From contig JACRME010000007.1 of assembly GCA_016235045.1 (NCBI GenBank), forward strand, positions 1 to 39,270: a stretch of 39,270 nucleotides of DNA, written 5' to 3'. Shown here one piece after another: positions 7,701 through 15,903 of this stretch (positions are counted from its first letter, which is position 1; every line of letters begins with the position of its first letter). The translations under genes were made by a program, and so were the position numbers. The notes beneath the pieces were generated by a model. That model was not told the origin of the DNA and did not search any database. It saw only the letters and a list, made by a program, of their open reading frames with translations. This DNA comes from Nitrosomonadales bacterium. Its GTDB lineage: Bacteria > Pseudomonadota > Gammaproteobacteria > Burkholderiales > Gallionellaceae.

Positions 7701-9299
7701 ATGTTCAAGTTGTTTGAAGGCAAGCCGGATCATCCCCTGTTCGACCTGGACGAAACCAGGCGGCTGCTGGACGAGTTGCCGCAGGACGATCCCGGCAAGG
7801 CGCTGGAAGACATCGCTTTCTGGCTGGATTCGATCAAGTCCGCACCAGGTTTTCATCCCGAGCTTCGCGCCGCGATCATTCTGCTGCTGGACGAAACCGC
7901 GCTGCCGCTGCATTCCGGAATCCTGCATCAATACCTGAGTGCACCGCATCTGCAGGATTTCAAGGGCGTGCATCAGTGGCAGATCGTCCATGCCTATGCC
8001 AAGGCGCTGGCGGAAGCGTATGCGGCCGGCGTCGAAGAATACCGGAAGACCGGGAAGCGGACGTTCGAGCTCAGGCAGCAAATGCCCTTGTTCTGCGTGC
8101 GCTGGGCGCGCGCCATCGGCGAGCAGATGAAGCTGGAGCTGATGCGCTATCTCGACATCGAGCCCGCGCTGTGGCGGCAGATCGGCGATTGCCAGCACTT
8201 CGTCGAAACCGAGCAGATCGCCGAGAGCATGGTGCTGGCCTATCCCGGCAACGTCATCCACATCAGCCCGCAACGCGAATTGTTGTGCGCGCTGATGCTG
8301 TACATCGCAGCACCGGACGAATTGGCGCCTGACCAGATCGAGGTGAGTTACCGCATCGCCGGGCGCCTGTGCAGCTTCTTCGATCTCAAACCCGCGGCGG
8401 ATGCCGATTGTCCCTACCGCTTCGACCTGTCCGCCGGCGTTGCCCCGCATGGCATGGACGGGGCGGGCACGCCGGATACGCGCTATTTCGGCGCGGTGCG
8501 CGCGGTGCCCGCCGTGGAGAAAATCGAGAAGCAGAACGAGGACGATCCGGTGTGGCAGGAGCGCCGCTTCGGCAGCGAATTCACCCCGTCCGGCAAACTC
8601 ACCGTGCTCAAGCACCTGATGGCCTGGTGGGCGCCGCACCCGCCGTTGCGCCACCAGGATCATCGCGGCATCGATACCAAAATCGACGTGATCCACGGTT
8701 TCAAATTGATCAGCCAGATGGCGACGCGCATCGAACTGGCCACCGCCGACGAAACGGCGCGCGGGATCGGGCTGGCGGCGGAAGAGGAGATCGACTACAG
8801 CGCGGAGATCTGGACGGTGACCGACATCGGCGTCGACGAGATCGGCGTCAGGCTGGCAAAGAGCGAAGGCGCGTGGGTCAAGGTCGGCGACCTGTGCGGC
8901 ATCAAGACGCGGAACAATCCGCTGTGGTGGGTGGGCGCGATCCGCCGCATCCACACCGACGCGGAAGACGGCGTGCATCTCGTGATCGCCATCATCGCCA
9001 AGAAACCGCTGTCCATCTGGCTGCGCGCGCTGGGCAAAGGGGCGGAGAAGGCGTCCAACTGGGAGACCAGTTCCGGCTCGTTCCAATACACCTATGTGCC
9101 GGTCATCCTGTTGCCGGACGCGCACAACAGCTATCTCGACGCCACCCTGCTCATGGAATCCGGCGCATTCGTGCCGGGCAACGAATATCAGGCGCTGATG
9201 GGGGAAAAAAGCCGCGAGATCAAACTGGTGCGGCTGCTGGACGAGGGCGAGGACTATGAGCACGTCGGCCTGGAGTGGGTGGGCGAACCGGCAAGTTAG
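7701..9299 (+). CDS. Large cytoplasmic protein of unknown function
   Basis: A 532-residue soluble protein. The first part (to about residue 250) is helical; the C-terminal part (about 380-500) is strand-rich, with a GDLCGIKTR segment, NPLWWVGAIRRIHTDAEDG, HLVIAIIAKKPLSIWLR and VPVILLPDA. I do not recognise a named domain. It shares the same overall plan (helical N-terminal half, then a beta domain with a 'metabolite-or-surface' strand set) with the product of 20745-22358, and the two may be distant paralogs. A PilZ-like nucleotide-binding fold for the C-terminal domain is a guess. TATAAT at 7661-7666 could be a -10 element, although no good -35 is placed. Confidence 0.75.
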   Translation: MFKLFEGKPDHPLFDLDETRRLLDELPQDDPGKALEDIAFWLDSIKSAPGFHPELRAAIILLLDETALPLHSGILHQYLSAPHLQDFKGVHQWQIVHAYAKALAEAYAAGVEEYRKTGKRTFELRQQMPLFCVRWARAIGEQMKLELMRYLDIEPALWRQIGDCQHFVETEQIAESMVLAYPGNVIHISPQRELLCALMLYIAAPDELAPDQIEVSYRIAGRLCSFFDLKPAADADCPYRFDLSAGVAPHGMDGAGTPDTRYFGAVRAVPAVEKIEKQNEDDPVWQERRFGSEFTPSGKLTVLKHLMAWWAPHPPLRHQDHRGIDTKIDVIHGFKLISQMATRIELATADETARGIGLAAEEEIDYSAEIWTVTDIGVDEIGVRLAKSEGAWVKVGDLCGIKTRNNPLWWVGAIRRIHTDAEDGVHLVIAIIAKKPLSIWLRALGKGAEKASNWETSSGSFQYTYVPVILLPDAHNSYLDATLLMESGAFVPGNEYQALMGEKSREIKLVRLLDEGEDYEHVGLEWVGEPAS

Positions 9300-9422
9300 G
9301 CTGGAAGCAAACGGAAAAGGCGGCTAACATTCGTCCCGGCGATCAGCCTTTGCTGCGCCTGTCCGAATCGCCAAAAACCATGACAGCGACTTTGCAACCT
9401 TTCACTTTCGACTCTTTCCCCC

Positions 9423-10229
9423 ATGCGCATCCTGCTCAGTAACGACGACGGCTATTTCGCGCCGGGTTTGGCCTGTCTGGCCCAACATCTTTCCGCCATC
9501 GCCGAAGTGACGGTGGTGGCGCCGGAGCGCGACCGCAGCGGCGCCAGCAACTCGCTCACCCTGAACCGCCCGCTCAACCTGCGCCAGGCGCCCAGCGGCT
9601 TCTATTATGTCGACGGCACCCCCACCGATTGCGTGCACCTGGCGGTGACGGGCATGGTGGACACGCAGCCGGACATCGTGGTGTCTGGCATCAACTCCGG
9701 CGCCAACATGGGCGACGACACGATTTATTCCGGCACGGTGGCGGCGGCCACCGAAGGCTTCCTGCTCGGCATTCCCGCCATTGCCATCTCGATGGCCAAG
9801 CACGGCCCGGTGCATTACGAAACCGGGGCCAGAGTGGCGGTGGAACTGGTGCAGCGTTTCATGCGCGAGGCGAATCCGCATCCCTGGCTGCTCAACGTGA
9901 ACGTGCCGGATGTGCCGTATGAAGAATTGCAAGGCATGGAAGTCACGCGCCTGGGCAAACGCCACAAGGCCGAACCGGTGATCAAGAGCAGCAACCCGCA
10001 CGGCGAACCGGTGTACTGGGTCGGCGCGGCGGGCAAGGCGCAGGACGCGGGCGAGGGCACGGATTTCTTCGTCACTTCGCAGCGCCGTGTTTCCATCACG
10101 CCGCTTCAGATCGACCTCACGCAATACAGCCAGCTTGACGCGGTACGTTCATGGATGGCTGCGGAAGGGTCGCTGCGGAGCAGCGGGGTACCCGCCGGCG
10201 TACCCCTTGCGGGTGGGAAGCAGCAGTGA
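9423..10229 (+). CDS. surE: 5'/3'-nucleotidase SurE
   Basis: SurE is a metal-dependent survival phosphatase acting on nucleoside monophosphates. The N-terminal [15 protein letters not shown] carries the metal-binding DD (residues 8-9). [15 protein letters not shown], the [18 protein letters not shown] metal/phosphate site and [16 protein letters not shown] follow. The core ends near residue 247 ([11 protein letters not shown]). The remaining roughly 20 residues, a Gly/Ser/Pro-rich tail, are unusual and are encoded by repeat-like DNA at about 10170-10215, including a 20 bp string repeated near 11902. The stop overlaps the GTG start of pcm (GTGA). Total 268 residues, versus about 250 in most homologs. 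Confidence 0.96.
   Translation: MRILLSNDDGYFAPGLACLAQHLSAIAEVTVVAPERDRSGASNSLTLNRPLNLRQAPSGFYYVDGTPTDCVHLAVTGMVDTQPDIVVSGINSGANMGDDTIYSGTVAAATEGFLLGIPAIAISMAKHGPVHYETGARVAVELVQRFMREANPHPWLLNVNVPDVPYEELQGMEVTRLGKRHKAEPVIKSSNPHGEPVYWVGAAGKAQDAGEGTDFFVTSQRRVSITPLQIDLTQYSQLDAVRSWMAAEGSLRSSGVPAGVPLAGGKQQ
10196..10215 (-). repeat. 20 bp repeat in the 3' end of surE (copy 1)
   Basis: The same 20 bases occur in the opposite orientation at 11902-11921 downstream of nlpD. This copy lies in the extra C-terminal codons of surE and next to the pcm start. Stem-forming ACCCGC/GCGGGT arms lie around it. Confidence 0.7.
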
Positions 10230-10882
10230 ACCTGCGCCACGCCGGCATCGGCATGACCTCGGCGCGCACGCGCGGCAGGCTGATCGAGCGCCTGCGCGCG
10301 GAGGGCATCAAGGACGAAACCGTGCTGGCGGCGATGTACGAAGTGCCGCGCCATATCTTCATCGACGAGGCGCTGGCAACGCGCGCTTACGACGATGTGT
10401 CGCTGCCCATCGGGCACGGGCAGACCATTTCGCAGCCCTATGTCGTGGCGCGCATGACCGAAGTGCTGCGCAACGGCAAACAGCTCAACCGCGTGCTGGA
10501 GATCGGCACCGGCTGCGGCTATCAGGCGGCGGTGCTGTCCAAGGTGGCGAAGGAAGTTTATTCGGTCGAACGCATCCAGCCGCTGTACGAGCGCGCCAGG
10601 AAAACGCTGCGCGAACTGAAAATATTCAACGTCACCCTGCGCCATGTGGACGGCACGGTGGGCTTGCCGGATGTGGCGCCGTTCGACGGCATCATCATGA
10701 CCTGTGCCGCGCCCGCGCTGTCCGCCGCGCTGCGGGAGCAGTTGGCGGTCGGTGGTAGAATGGTATTGCCGATGGGAACCCAGGAACAACACTTGTATCT
10801 GATCGAGCGCGATGAGAACGGCTTTAGCGAAAAGCGCCTGGATGCCGTGAAGTTCGTACCGTTGGTGATGGGGAAAGCATGA
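10226..10882 (+). CDS. pcm: Protein-L-isoaspartate O-methyltransferase
   Basis: Pcm uses S-adenosylmethionine to methylate isoaspartyl residues in aged proteins, starting their repair. Seen in order: [35 protein letters not shown], the substrate-site [18 protein letters not shown] and the SAM motif [26 protein letters not shown] and [11 protein letters not shown] follow. GTG 10226 overlaps the surE stop (GTGA) and gives a 218-residue protein with the usual short N-terminus; ATG 10253 is an alternative. The stop overlaps the nlpD start (ATGA). The surE-pcm-nlpD order is conserved in many proteobacteria. Confidence 0.95.
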   Translation: MNLRHAGIGMTSARTRGRLIERLRAEGIKDETVLAAMYEVPRHIFIDEALATRAYDDVSLPIGHGQTISQPYVVARMTEVLRNGKQLNRVLEIGTGCGYQAAVLSKVAKEVYSVERIQPLYERARKTLRELKIFNVTLRHVDGTVGLPDVAPFDGIIMTCAAPALSAALREQLAVGGRMVLPMGTQEQHLYLIERDENGFSEKRLDAVKFVPLVMGKA

Positions 10883-11829
10883 AGATGAAGAATTCGCAGT
10901 GGGTAACATGGGCCCTGGCCGCACTCGTGCTGGCGGGCTGTGCTTCCCCTGAGGCCGGTGGTCGCCGCGCCCCCGTCATGGGATACGGTGCGGACAGGAA
11001 GCCGGTGCCGGTGGCGCAGCCAACCCCCGCGAAAAAGCCCGTGATGGATTCGGAATACGAAACGGTCACGCGAATCTATATCGTGCAGAAGGGCGATACG
11101 CTCTACAGCATCGCGTTCCTGAACGGCGTGGATTACCGCGACGTGGCCGACTGGAACAACCTGGACAATCCGGCGGCGATCCAGATCGGCCAGCAATTGC
11201 AATTGCATATTCCGGGGGCCGGCACGGGACCCAGAGACGAACCCAGGCCGGTGATGGCGCAGGCAGCGCCGGAGCCCAGTCCAACCAAGAGCTATCCCAA
11301 GGTGGGCAAGCTGGCTTATACCGCGCAGGCGCTGGCGCAGGCGGAACGCTTGCAGAACGAACCGGCCCACGCGGCGGGTGCGCCCCCGGTGGCGGTGGCC
11401 GCGGCACCGAAGAAACCGCCCAAGGTTGCGCCACGCCCGGTGGATGACGAAGCGCCGCTGGAGTGGGGCATGCCCACCAGCGGCAGGCTGATTGCCGGAT
11501 TCTCGGAAAGCGACAACCGCAAAGGCGTGGATATCGTCGGCCAGCGCGGGCAGGCCGTGGTGGCGAGCGCATCGGGCAAGGTGGTGTACAGCGGCAGCGG
11601 TCTGCGCGGTTACGGCAAGCTCATCATCATCAAACACAACAAGACCTACCTCAGCGCCTACGCGCACAACGACCGGATACTGGTGAAAGAAGGCCAGAAC
11701 GTGAGCAAGGGCCAGAAGATCGCCGAGATGGGCAGCACCGATGCCAGCCAGGTCGCATTGCATTTCGAGATCCGCAAGTTCGGCAAGCCGGTGGATCCGG
11801 CGCAGTATCTGCCGCTGGTGAAATCCTGA
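10879..11829 (+). CDS. nlpD: LysM/M23-type lipoprotein NlpD (amidase activator)
   Basis: A 316-residue outer-membrane lipoprotein. The signal peptide ends in the lipobox LAGC with the lipid-modified Cys at residue 21. A LysM domain follows (about 66-112: [28 protein letters not shown] is its core), then a Pro/Ala-rich linker and a C-terminal LytM/M23 domain (about 195-312). The first zinc ligand of active M23 peptidases (HxGxD) is replaced (NRKGVD), as in E. coli NlpD. It therefore probably activates a cell-wall amidase rather than cutting peptidoglycan itself. It is the third gene of surE-pcm-nlpD. rpoS, which follows nlpD in many relatives, is not present here. Confidence 0.93.
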   Translation: MKMKNSQWVTWALAALVLAGCASPEAGGRRAPVMGYGADRKPVPVAQPTPAKKPVMDSEYETVTRIYIVQKGDTLYSIAFLNGVDYRDVADWNNLDNPAAIQIGQQLQLHIPGAGTGPRDEPRPVMAQAAPEPSPTKSYPKVGKLAYTAQALAQAERLQNEPAHAAGAPPVAVAAAPKKPPKVAPRPVDDEAPLEWGMPTSGRLIAGFSESDNRKGVDIVGQRGQAVVASASGKVVYSGSGLRGYGKLIIIKHNKTYLSAYAHNDRILVKEGQNVSKGQKIAEMGSTDASQVALHFEIRKFGKPVDPAQYLPLVKS

Positions 11830-11848
11830 GGCTACCGTTAAAGATTTC

Positions 11849-11909
11849 GTCATTCCGGCGAAGGCCGGAATCCAGCGTTTAATCAACTGGACACCGGCCT
11901 GCACCCGCA
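11849..11909. repeat. Degenerate copy of the MITE-like terminal repeats
   Basis: GTCATTCCGGCGAAGGCCGG and the following AATCCAGCG match the terminal repeat of the elements at 28666-28778 and 30571-30686. After a nine-base gap comes a decayed opposite arm (CTGGACACCGGCCTGCAC). The internal part of the full elements is absent, so this is probably an internally deleted remnant. Confidence 0.7.
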
Positions 11910-11921
11910 AGGGGTACGCCG
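11902..11921 (+). repeat. 20 bp repeat downstream of nlpD (copy 2)
   Basis: Identical, in reverse orientation, to 10196-10215 inside the 3' end of surE. It abuts the remnant element before it and a hairpin after it. Confidence 0.7.
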
Positions 11922-11923
11922 TG

Positions 11924-11950
11924 GTTGTAAAGGGCTTAAGCCCCAACAAC
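11924..11950. repeat. Palindromic hairpin around GGGCTTAAGCCC
   Basis: GTTGT and ACAAC flank the perfect 12 bp palindrome GGGCTTAAGCCC (11932-11943). It is extragenic, with no T-run, and lies about 50 bases before the radical SAM gene. It looks like a repeated extragenic palindrome, though only one copy is in the window. Confidence 0.55.
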
Positions 11951-11999
11951 ACACGCAGCGCCAGTGTGACGAATTATTTGAGTTGATGGGTGCTAATCC

Positions 12000-12845
12000 G
12001 TGACTGATGAACCTTCCCAGTTGAACACCGCCGACCACAGCCGCGACAGCGCTGGACTGCGCTATGTCTATCCGGTCGTGTCGCGCCGTGCGGGCGGGGT
12101 CTCCATCGGCATCAACCTCAACACCAACAACGCCTGCAACTGGCGCTGCATCTACTGCCAGGTGCCCGATCTCACCCGCGGCACCGCACCGCCGGTCGAT
12201 TTGCCGTTGCTGGAAAAAGAACTGGGCGGTTTCCTGCAGGAGTTGCAGCACGGCGATTTCATGCAGCGCGTGCCGCCCGAAGCGCGCCGCATCAACGACA
12301 TCGCCATTTCCGGCAACGGCGAGCCGACCAGTGCGCAGGAATTCGCCGAAGTCATCGAAATCATCGCCAGACTCAAACCCGCCGATCTCAAGCTGGTGCT
12401 CATCACCAACGGCAGCCTCACGCAGCGCGACAACGTGCAACTGGGACTGCGCCGCATGGCGCAATTCAACGGCGAAGTCTGGTTCAAGCTGGATCGCGCC
12501 AGCGAGGCCGGCATGGCGCTCGTCAACGACACCAAGACGACGATGGACAAGGTGCAGCAGAACCTCGCCGCCGCCATCGCCTGCTGCCCCAACACCTGGC
12601 TGCAAACCTGCTGGTTCGCGCTGGATGGCAAGGCACCGGGTGCGCAGGACGAGGACGACTACGTGGATTTTCTCAAAGTCATGATGCGCGGCGGCATCAA
12701 TCCGCAGGGGGTACTGCTCTACGGCCTGGCACGTCTTTCCATGCAGAAGGAAGGGTCGCGCTTATCCGCGCTATCGCACGAACAGATGGAAAGTTTCGCG
12801 GCTCGCATCCGCATGCTGGGGATGGATGTGAGGCTGTCTGTCTAG
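12000..12845 (+). CDS. Radical SAM protein of unknown substrate
   Basis: A 281-residue protein beginning at GTG 12000. The 4Fe-4S cluster motif is CNWRCIYC (CxxxCxxC), preceded by SIGINLNTNNA. Further radical SAM features are an ISGNGEPT motif (SAM-binding GGE-like, here GNGEPT), LVLITNGSL and VWFKLDRASEAG. No SPASM-type extra Cys cluster is visible at the C-terminus. The layout resembles the MoaA/NrdG-activase-like radical SAM branch, but the substrate cannot be told. The gene is separated from nlpD by a repeat cluster and is probably transcribed separately. The start has no clear ribosome binding site, but no later in-frame start would preserve the N-terminus. Confidence 0.85.
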   Translation: MTDEPSQLNTADHSRDSAGLRYVYPVVSRRAGGVSIGINLNTNNACNWRCIYCQVPDLTRGTAPPVDLPLLEKELGGFLQELQHGDFMQRVPPEARRINDIAISGNGEPTSAQEFAEVIEIIARLKPADLKLVLITNGSLTQRDNVQLGLRRMAQFNGEVWFKLDRASEAGMALVNDTKTTMDKVQQNLAAAIACCPNTWLQTCWFALDGKAPGAQDEDDYVDFLKVMMRGGINPQGVLLYGLARLSMQKEGSRLSALSHEQMESFAARIRMLGMDVRLSV

Positions 12846-12873
12846 CCATGCAGTTGGAGTGATTGAGGTGTTG

Positions 12874-12915
12874 TCACTCTGGACTGAAGTCGAAAGCATC
12901 GGCCAGTCAGAGTGA
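12874..12915. repeat. Imperfect hairpin after the radical SAM gene
   Basis: Bases 12874-12886 and 12904-12915 form a 12 bp stem with one bulged G (TCACTCTGGACTG against CAGTCAGAGTGA). No T-run follows. It marks the left edge of the accessory region. Confidence 0.45.
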
Positions 12916-13082
12916 TGAGCCTGAAGTCGGCTTCTCGGCCTGAGGGGTCGTCGGTGCGATTCACAAACCAAGGTTGTTTCCAGTCCCGATGCGGTCGTTG
13001 ATGTCAGCCAAAATTAATTGCGAAGCTGAACCCCGAAAATCTGAGAGACGCTACGAACAGTACAGAAGCAATCGAAAATGAA

Positions 13083-13346
13083 ATGAAACAACAAACGGAG
13101 ACACCAAACAAGATTTACGCGGTAACTTCCCATTACAAAAAGGCAGGGGCTGTTGTGTTGGATAGATTTAGTACTCAACCTGAAGCACTAGCCTTTGCCA
13201 GGGATGCTACCGACTCCATCGAACCGGAAGCAGGTGATTCGCTAGTCACTGTCACCGTAACCAATCAAGCCACCAAGAAAATCTTGAGTACCTTCTATCC
13301 AGATTTCTATGAAGCTGAATGCCTGGATGACGATGATGACGGCTAA
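13083..13346 (+). CDS. Small hypothetical protein (87 residues)
   Basis: I do not recognise this protein. It begins with a polar, Lys/Thr-rich segment (KQQTETPNKIYAVTSHYKK) and has a central strand-helix pattern (AVVLDRF, EALAFARDA, SLVTVTVTN). It ends in a very acidic tail (ECLDDDDDG). It has no signal peptide or membrane segment. Codon use is more AT-rich than the flanking core genes, which fits the accessory region between 12.9 and 16.8 kb. There is no clear ribosome binding site at the ATG, so the gene call rests mainly on the open frame. Confidence 0.5.
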   Translation: MKQQTETPNKIYAVTSHYKKAGAVVLDRFSTQPEALAFARDATDSIEPEAGDSLVTVTVTNQATKKILSTFYPDFYEAECLDDDDDG

Positions 13347-13587
13347 TCGGCCTAAGCGGAAATTCAGGATAGAGGTGCGCTGCTTCCGCTGTGTGCCAGA
13401 AGCGGTCAGTTTGTCGCACTCCGAAGCTGACACTCGATGGACTGCTTCCCATTTAAACCTGATAGGCGGCTTGAATACTTACTGATACAAGAGACAATAT
13501 GCGCACACGCCGTGTTTAGCCTATGAAGTGTCGTAAGTCCCCTAATCGCCGGCACGGGCGTTCTCTGCGGTAGCCCAGCGCGCCGCG

Positions 13588-14904
13588 TTAATGTATACGC
13601 GAGTAGGTGTCCTCTGATAGAACACGTTCGATCTGGCGCACATTTAAAGCCTTGATCATCAATGAAATCTTCTCGATGGGCATTCCCAACGCATTCAACC
13701 GGCGTATTTCTCGAACTTGGTCAACAGACAAACGTCCTTCGACTCCGCAAATGACCTTTTGTGCGTATTCCTCGTTCTTCCAAAGTTCGCTGATGAGCAA
13801 GTTTGGGATGCCGATGCGAGGGTTGAGTCGCTGATACTCGGAAATCGCTCGTTCGCGCTCTTCAAGCTTGATATTTTGTGCCGAGTTGAGCAACCTGTGC
13901 TCATGCAAGAATTTGATACCCTTGAAGCCACCGGGGATCATGTTGAGGGATTTCCCAAGCGCCATGTATTTGTCGACCATCTCTTCTTCCCAATCCATGA
14001 TTTGTTCAAAGGAGTGATTGCCGATGACCAATTCCGACCCAAGTAATACATCGCGGCGGCCGATGTATTCGCGCCAGGCGCGATGGAAGGTTTTGTTTGA
14101 ACCAGTTTGTATCTCACGGAAGTGTTCCGCCATGCGGATTAACCAGTTCCGTTTCGATACGCCGACATAGTAGTGTTGATCCATTTCACCCGTATTAGGG
14201 TCAGTCAACGTAATCGAATGAGCATATCCGATATGCTCGTTTTCGATTTTCGGCCACCCTTTCATCAGCATTTGTAGCGGAATAGAAATACTCCACTCGG
14301 TTCCGCTAACCTTATGCGAGTGAATATGCAGGACAATGCGCCGTTCGTTTTCAGGCCGACAATACTGCACGTGGTAGAAGTAGGCTTTGACTTCGGTTTC
14401 AACTCTCCCCGCGTCTTTATGTGATGTATGGACAATGTCGAAATCAAGTCCTCCATACATATCCCACGGCTTGAGTCCACCCCGATTCATATTGTGAGCG
14501 AGTAACTTGTCAATAACGCCTTTCAGCCTTTCGGATATTTCAGGTGGATCGCTTGGATAGCTGCCCTTGCTTGACCAATAGACAAGCCCTTCATAGTTGA
14601 TGCCCTTCAACACGGTATCAAGCAGATGTGCGAATATTTTTGGATTGACCGGAGAATAACCACTTAAGAGGCGCATCACAGCGGCCTGATCGATATACTG
14701 GAGTTTACGAGACAGCATTTCCTTGACCAGCTCCGCCGTATTTTTCTTTGGCGGATTGGCAATGGAGACCTGCTTGCAAGCGAAGGGGGGCTTAGTCATG
14801 GATTCTACGTTTTCCCTTCCTATTTCAGGGTGATCCCCAGATAATCTATACTCATAGCGACGGGTACTCCACGCATCATGCCTCTGAAGCATCAAAAAAT
14901 CCAT
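13588..14904 (-). CDS. GIY-YIG nuclease-like protein with C-terminal helix-turn-helix
   Basis: A 438-residue protein (ATG 14904; an internal ATG at 14799 giving 403 residues is a real alternative). The N-terminal half (to about residue 230) is of unknown type. Residues about 235-320 show a GIY-YIG pattern: HYYVGVSKRNW, R/H in LIRMAEH, FHRAWREY, an EEEMVDKY helix whose Glu would be the metal ligand, and LNMIPGG. The first 'GIY' strand is degenerate. The last 45 residues (LSVDQVREIRRLNALGMP, then KALNVRQIERVLSEDTY) match the helix-turn-helix often found at the end of homing and phage nucleases. The gene points away from the cassette array at 15.17-16.77 kb, where an integrase gene would normally sit, but it lacks tyrosine recombinase motifs. 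Confidence 0.75.
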   Translation of the reverse strand: MDFLMLQRHDAWSTRRYEYRLSGDHPEIGRENVESMTKPPFACKQVSIANPPKKNTAELVKEMLSRKLQYIDQAAVMRLLSGYSPVNPKIFAHLLDTVLKGINYEGLVYWSSKGSYPSDPPEISERLKGVIDKLLAHNMNRGGLKPWDMYGGLDFDIVHTSHKDAGRVETEVKAYFYHVQYCRPENERRIVLHIHSHKVSGTEWSISIPLQMLMKGWPKIENEHIGYAHSITLTDPNTGEMDQHYYVGVSKRNWLIRMAEHFREIQTGSNKTFHRAWREYIGRRDVLLGSELVIGNHSFEQIMDWEEEMVDKYMALGKSLNMIPGGFKGIKFLHEHRLLNSAQNIKLEERERAISEYQRLNPRIGIPNLLISELWKNEEYAQKVICGVEGRLSVDQVREIRRLNALGMPIEKISLMIKALNVRQIERVLSEDTYSRIH

Positions 14905-15160
14905 GACTGCTTTGGGTCGATTGCATCATGTCGAGAGGGACCGCTATCTGGTACGCTGATTCACTGCGGCTCAAACGGCCGCTTCCTGGCGGGCTATATG
15001 GCAACATCACGAACCGCAGCGTGCCAGTAGGAGACATACGCGCCCGCCCGTACTATTATGCATATGCGGACAGACAAAATAGATGATGTTCCAATGAATC
15101 AATCAGTTGTTGAAAATATGCGCGCCTCATTATTGTTAATAGTAGTGACCGGTGCGTCCG

Positions 15161-15177
15161 TCTAATAACTGTTAGAG
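15161..15177 (+). other. Integron core site, possibly attI-like
   Basis: GTTAGAG at 15171-15177 is the recombination core in front of the first cassette. Just before it, TCTAA (15161-15165) and TTAGA (15172-15176) form an inverted pair with a six-base spacer, as in the simple IntI-binding site of attI. No stem like that of an attC is found upstream, which favours attI or a remnant over a lost cassette. This assignment is inference. Confidence 0.45.
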
Positions 15178-15897
15178 CGCGAGATGACCGATTCTTCACC
15201 TGCCAATGATTGGATGGAATTGCTGAAGCCGCCGGCACTGCCGTCCTCTGAAGATCGTCTGTTTACATCGCAGGAAGACTGGTGGAACAACGCTTGCGTT
15301 AACTGGTGTCACGATGGGTGGGGCCTTTACGCATCGGGGTACAAAGACGCTGCCGATCTTCTTGTTCAACACGTCGAACAACGAAGCTCGGGGCAAGATT
15401 CGCTGGTCTATCCGGTGCTCTTTTTCTACCGGCAGTACCTCGAACTCCAGATCAAGGATATCATCCGCCAAGGGCGTCGACTCAAAGACATCACAGGCGA
15501 TTTCCCGAAGCACCACCACATAGGAAACCTATGGGAGGTGTGCCACAACCTACTCTCTGAAATATCTCCCGGTGATTCGGTGGTGGAACTGAAAGAGATC
15601 GCCCGCCTCATTTCAGAGTTTTCGGCAGTCGATCCAAGTTCGATGGCCTTTCGTTATCCGCAAGACAAAGACGGGAACCCTTCTTTGCCGGGTATCACTC
15701 ATATCAATCTACGAAACGTCCAAGACGTCATCGGAAAAGTATCAGTCATCCTCATGGGCGCGAGTGCTCAACTCGGCGAATACCTATCCTTCAAACATGA
15801 AATGGAAGGGGAGTTTCGCGGTGAATGGTAATCGCGCTCTAACCCTTCGTTCCAGGGGACGCTCCGCCTCTCGGCGGTGCGCCCCTGAACTTCCACG
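15172..15897 (+). mobile_element. Integron gene cassette 1
   Basis: The cassette runs from the TT of the core GTTAGAG (after G15171) to the G of the next core, GTTGGGC (15897). It holds one gene (15184-15831) that starts 12 bases inside, typical of cassettes, followed by attC. The cassette start GTTAGAGCGCG is the exact reverse complement of the R'' side of its own attC (CGCGCTCTAAC, ending at 15843). That is the pattern expected of an excisable circle. Confidence 0.85.
15184..15831 (+). CDS. Cassette-borne protein of unknown function
   Basis: A 215-residue soluble protein carried by cassette 1. I do not recognise the family. Visible features: a Trp-rich N-terminal region (WWNNACVNWCHDGWGLYASG), a helical stretch GYKDAADLLVQHV, then VYPVLFFYRQYLELQIKDII and HHIGNLWEVCHNLL. 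The all-helical look with a conserved-looking R-x-Y-x-E-L helix and a later HxxGNLW recalls HEPN-like proteins, but the catalytic RxxxxH motif is not present. That comparison is weak. There is no signal peptide. The ATG lies 12 bases after the cassette boundary, so expression probably depends on an upstream promoter. Confidence 0.75.
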   Translation: MTDSSPANDWMELLKPPALPSSEDRLFTSQEDWWNNACVNWCHDGWGLYASGYKDAADLLVQHVEQRSSGQDSLVYPVLFFYRQYLELQIKDIIRQGRRLKDITGDFPKHHHIGNLWEVCHNLLSEISPGDSVVELKEIARLISEFSAVDPSSMAFRYPQDKDGNPSLPGITHINLRNVQDVIGKVSVILMGASAQLGEYLSFKHEMEGEFRGEW

Positions 15898-15903
15898 TTG
15901 GGC
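15837..15903 (+). other. attC site of cassette 1
   Basis: A 67 bp imperfect palindrome. R'' is CTCTAAC (15837-15843) and R' is GTTGGGC (15897-15903). L'' AGGGGACGC and L' GCGCCCCT pair with one unpaired A, the extrahelical base typical of attC. A GC-rich terminal stem-loop (CCGCCTCTCGGCGG) lies in the middle. Confidence 0.87.

Noticed and set aside
13588-14904. Integrase (IntI) identity for the minus-strand gene beside the cassettes
   Set aside because: The tyrosine recombinase R-HxxR-Y motifs are missing; a GIY-YIG-like core is seen instead.
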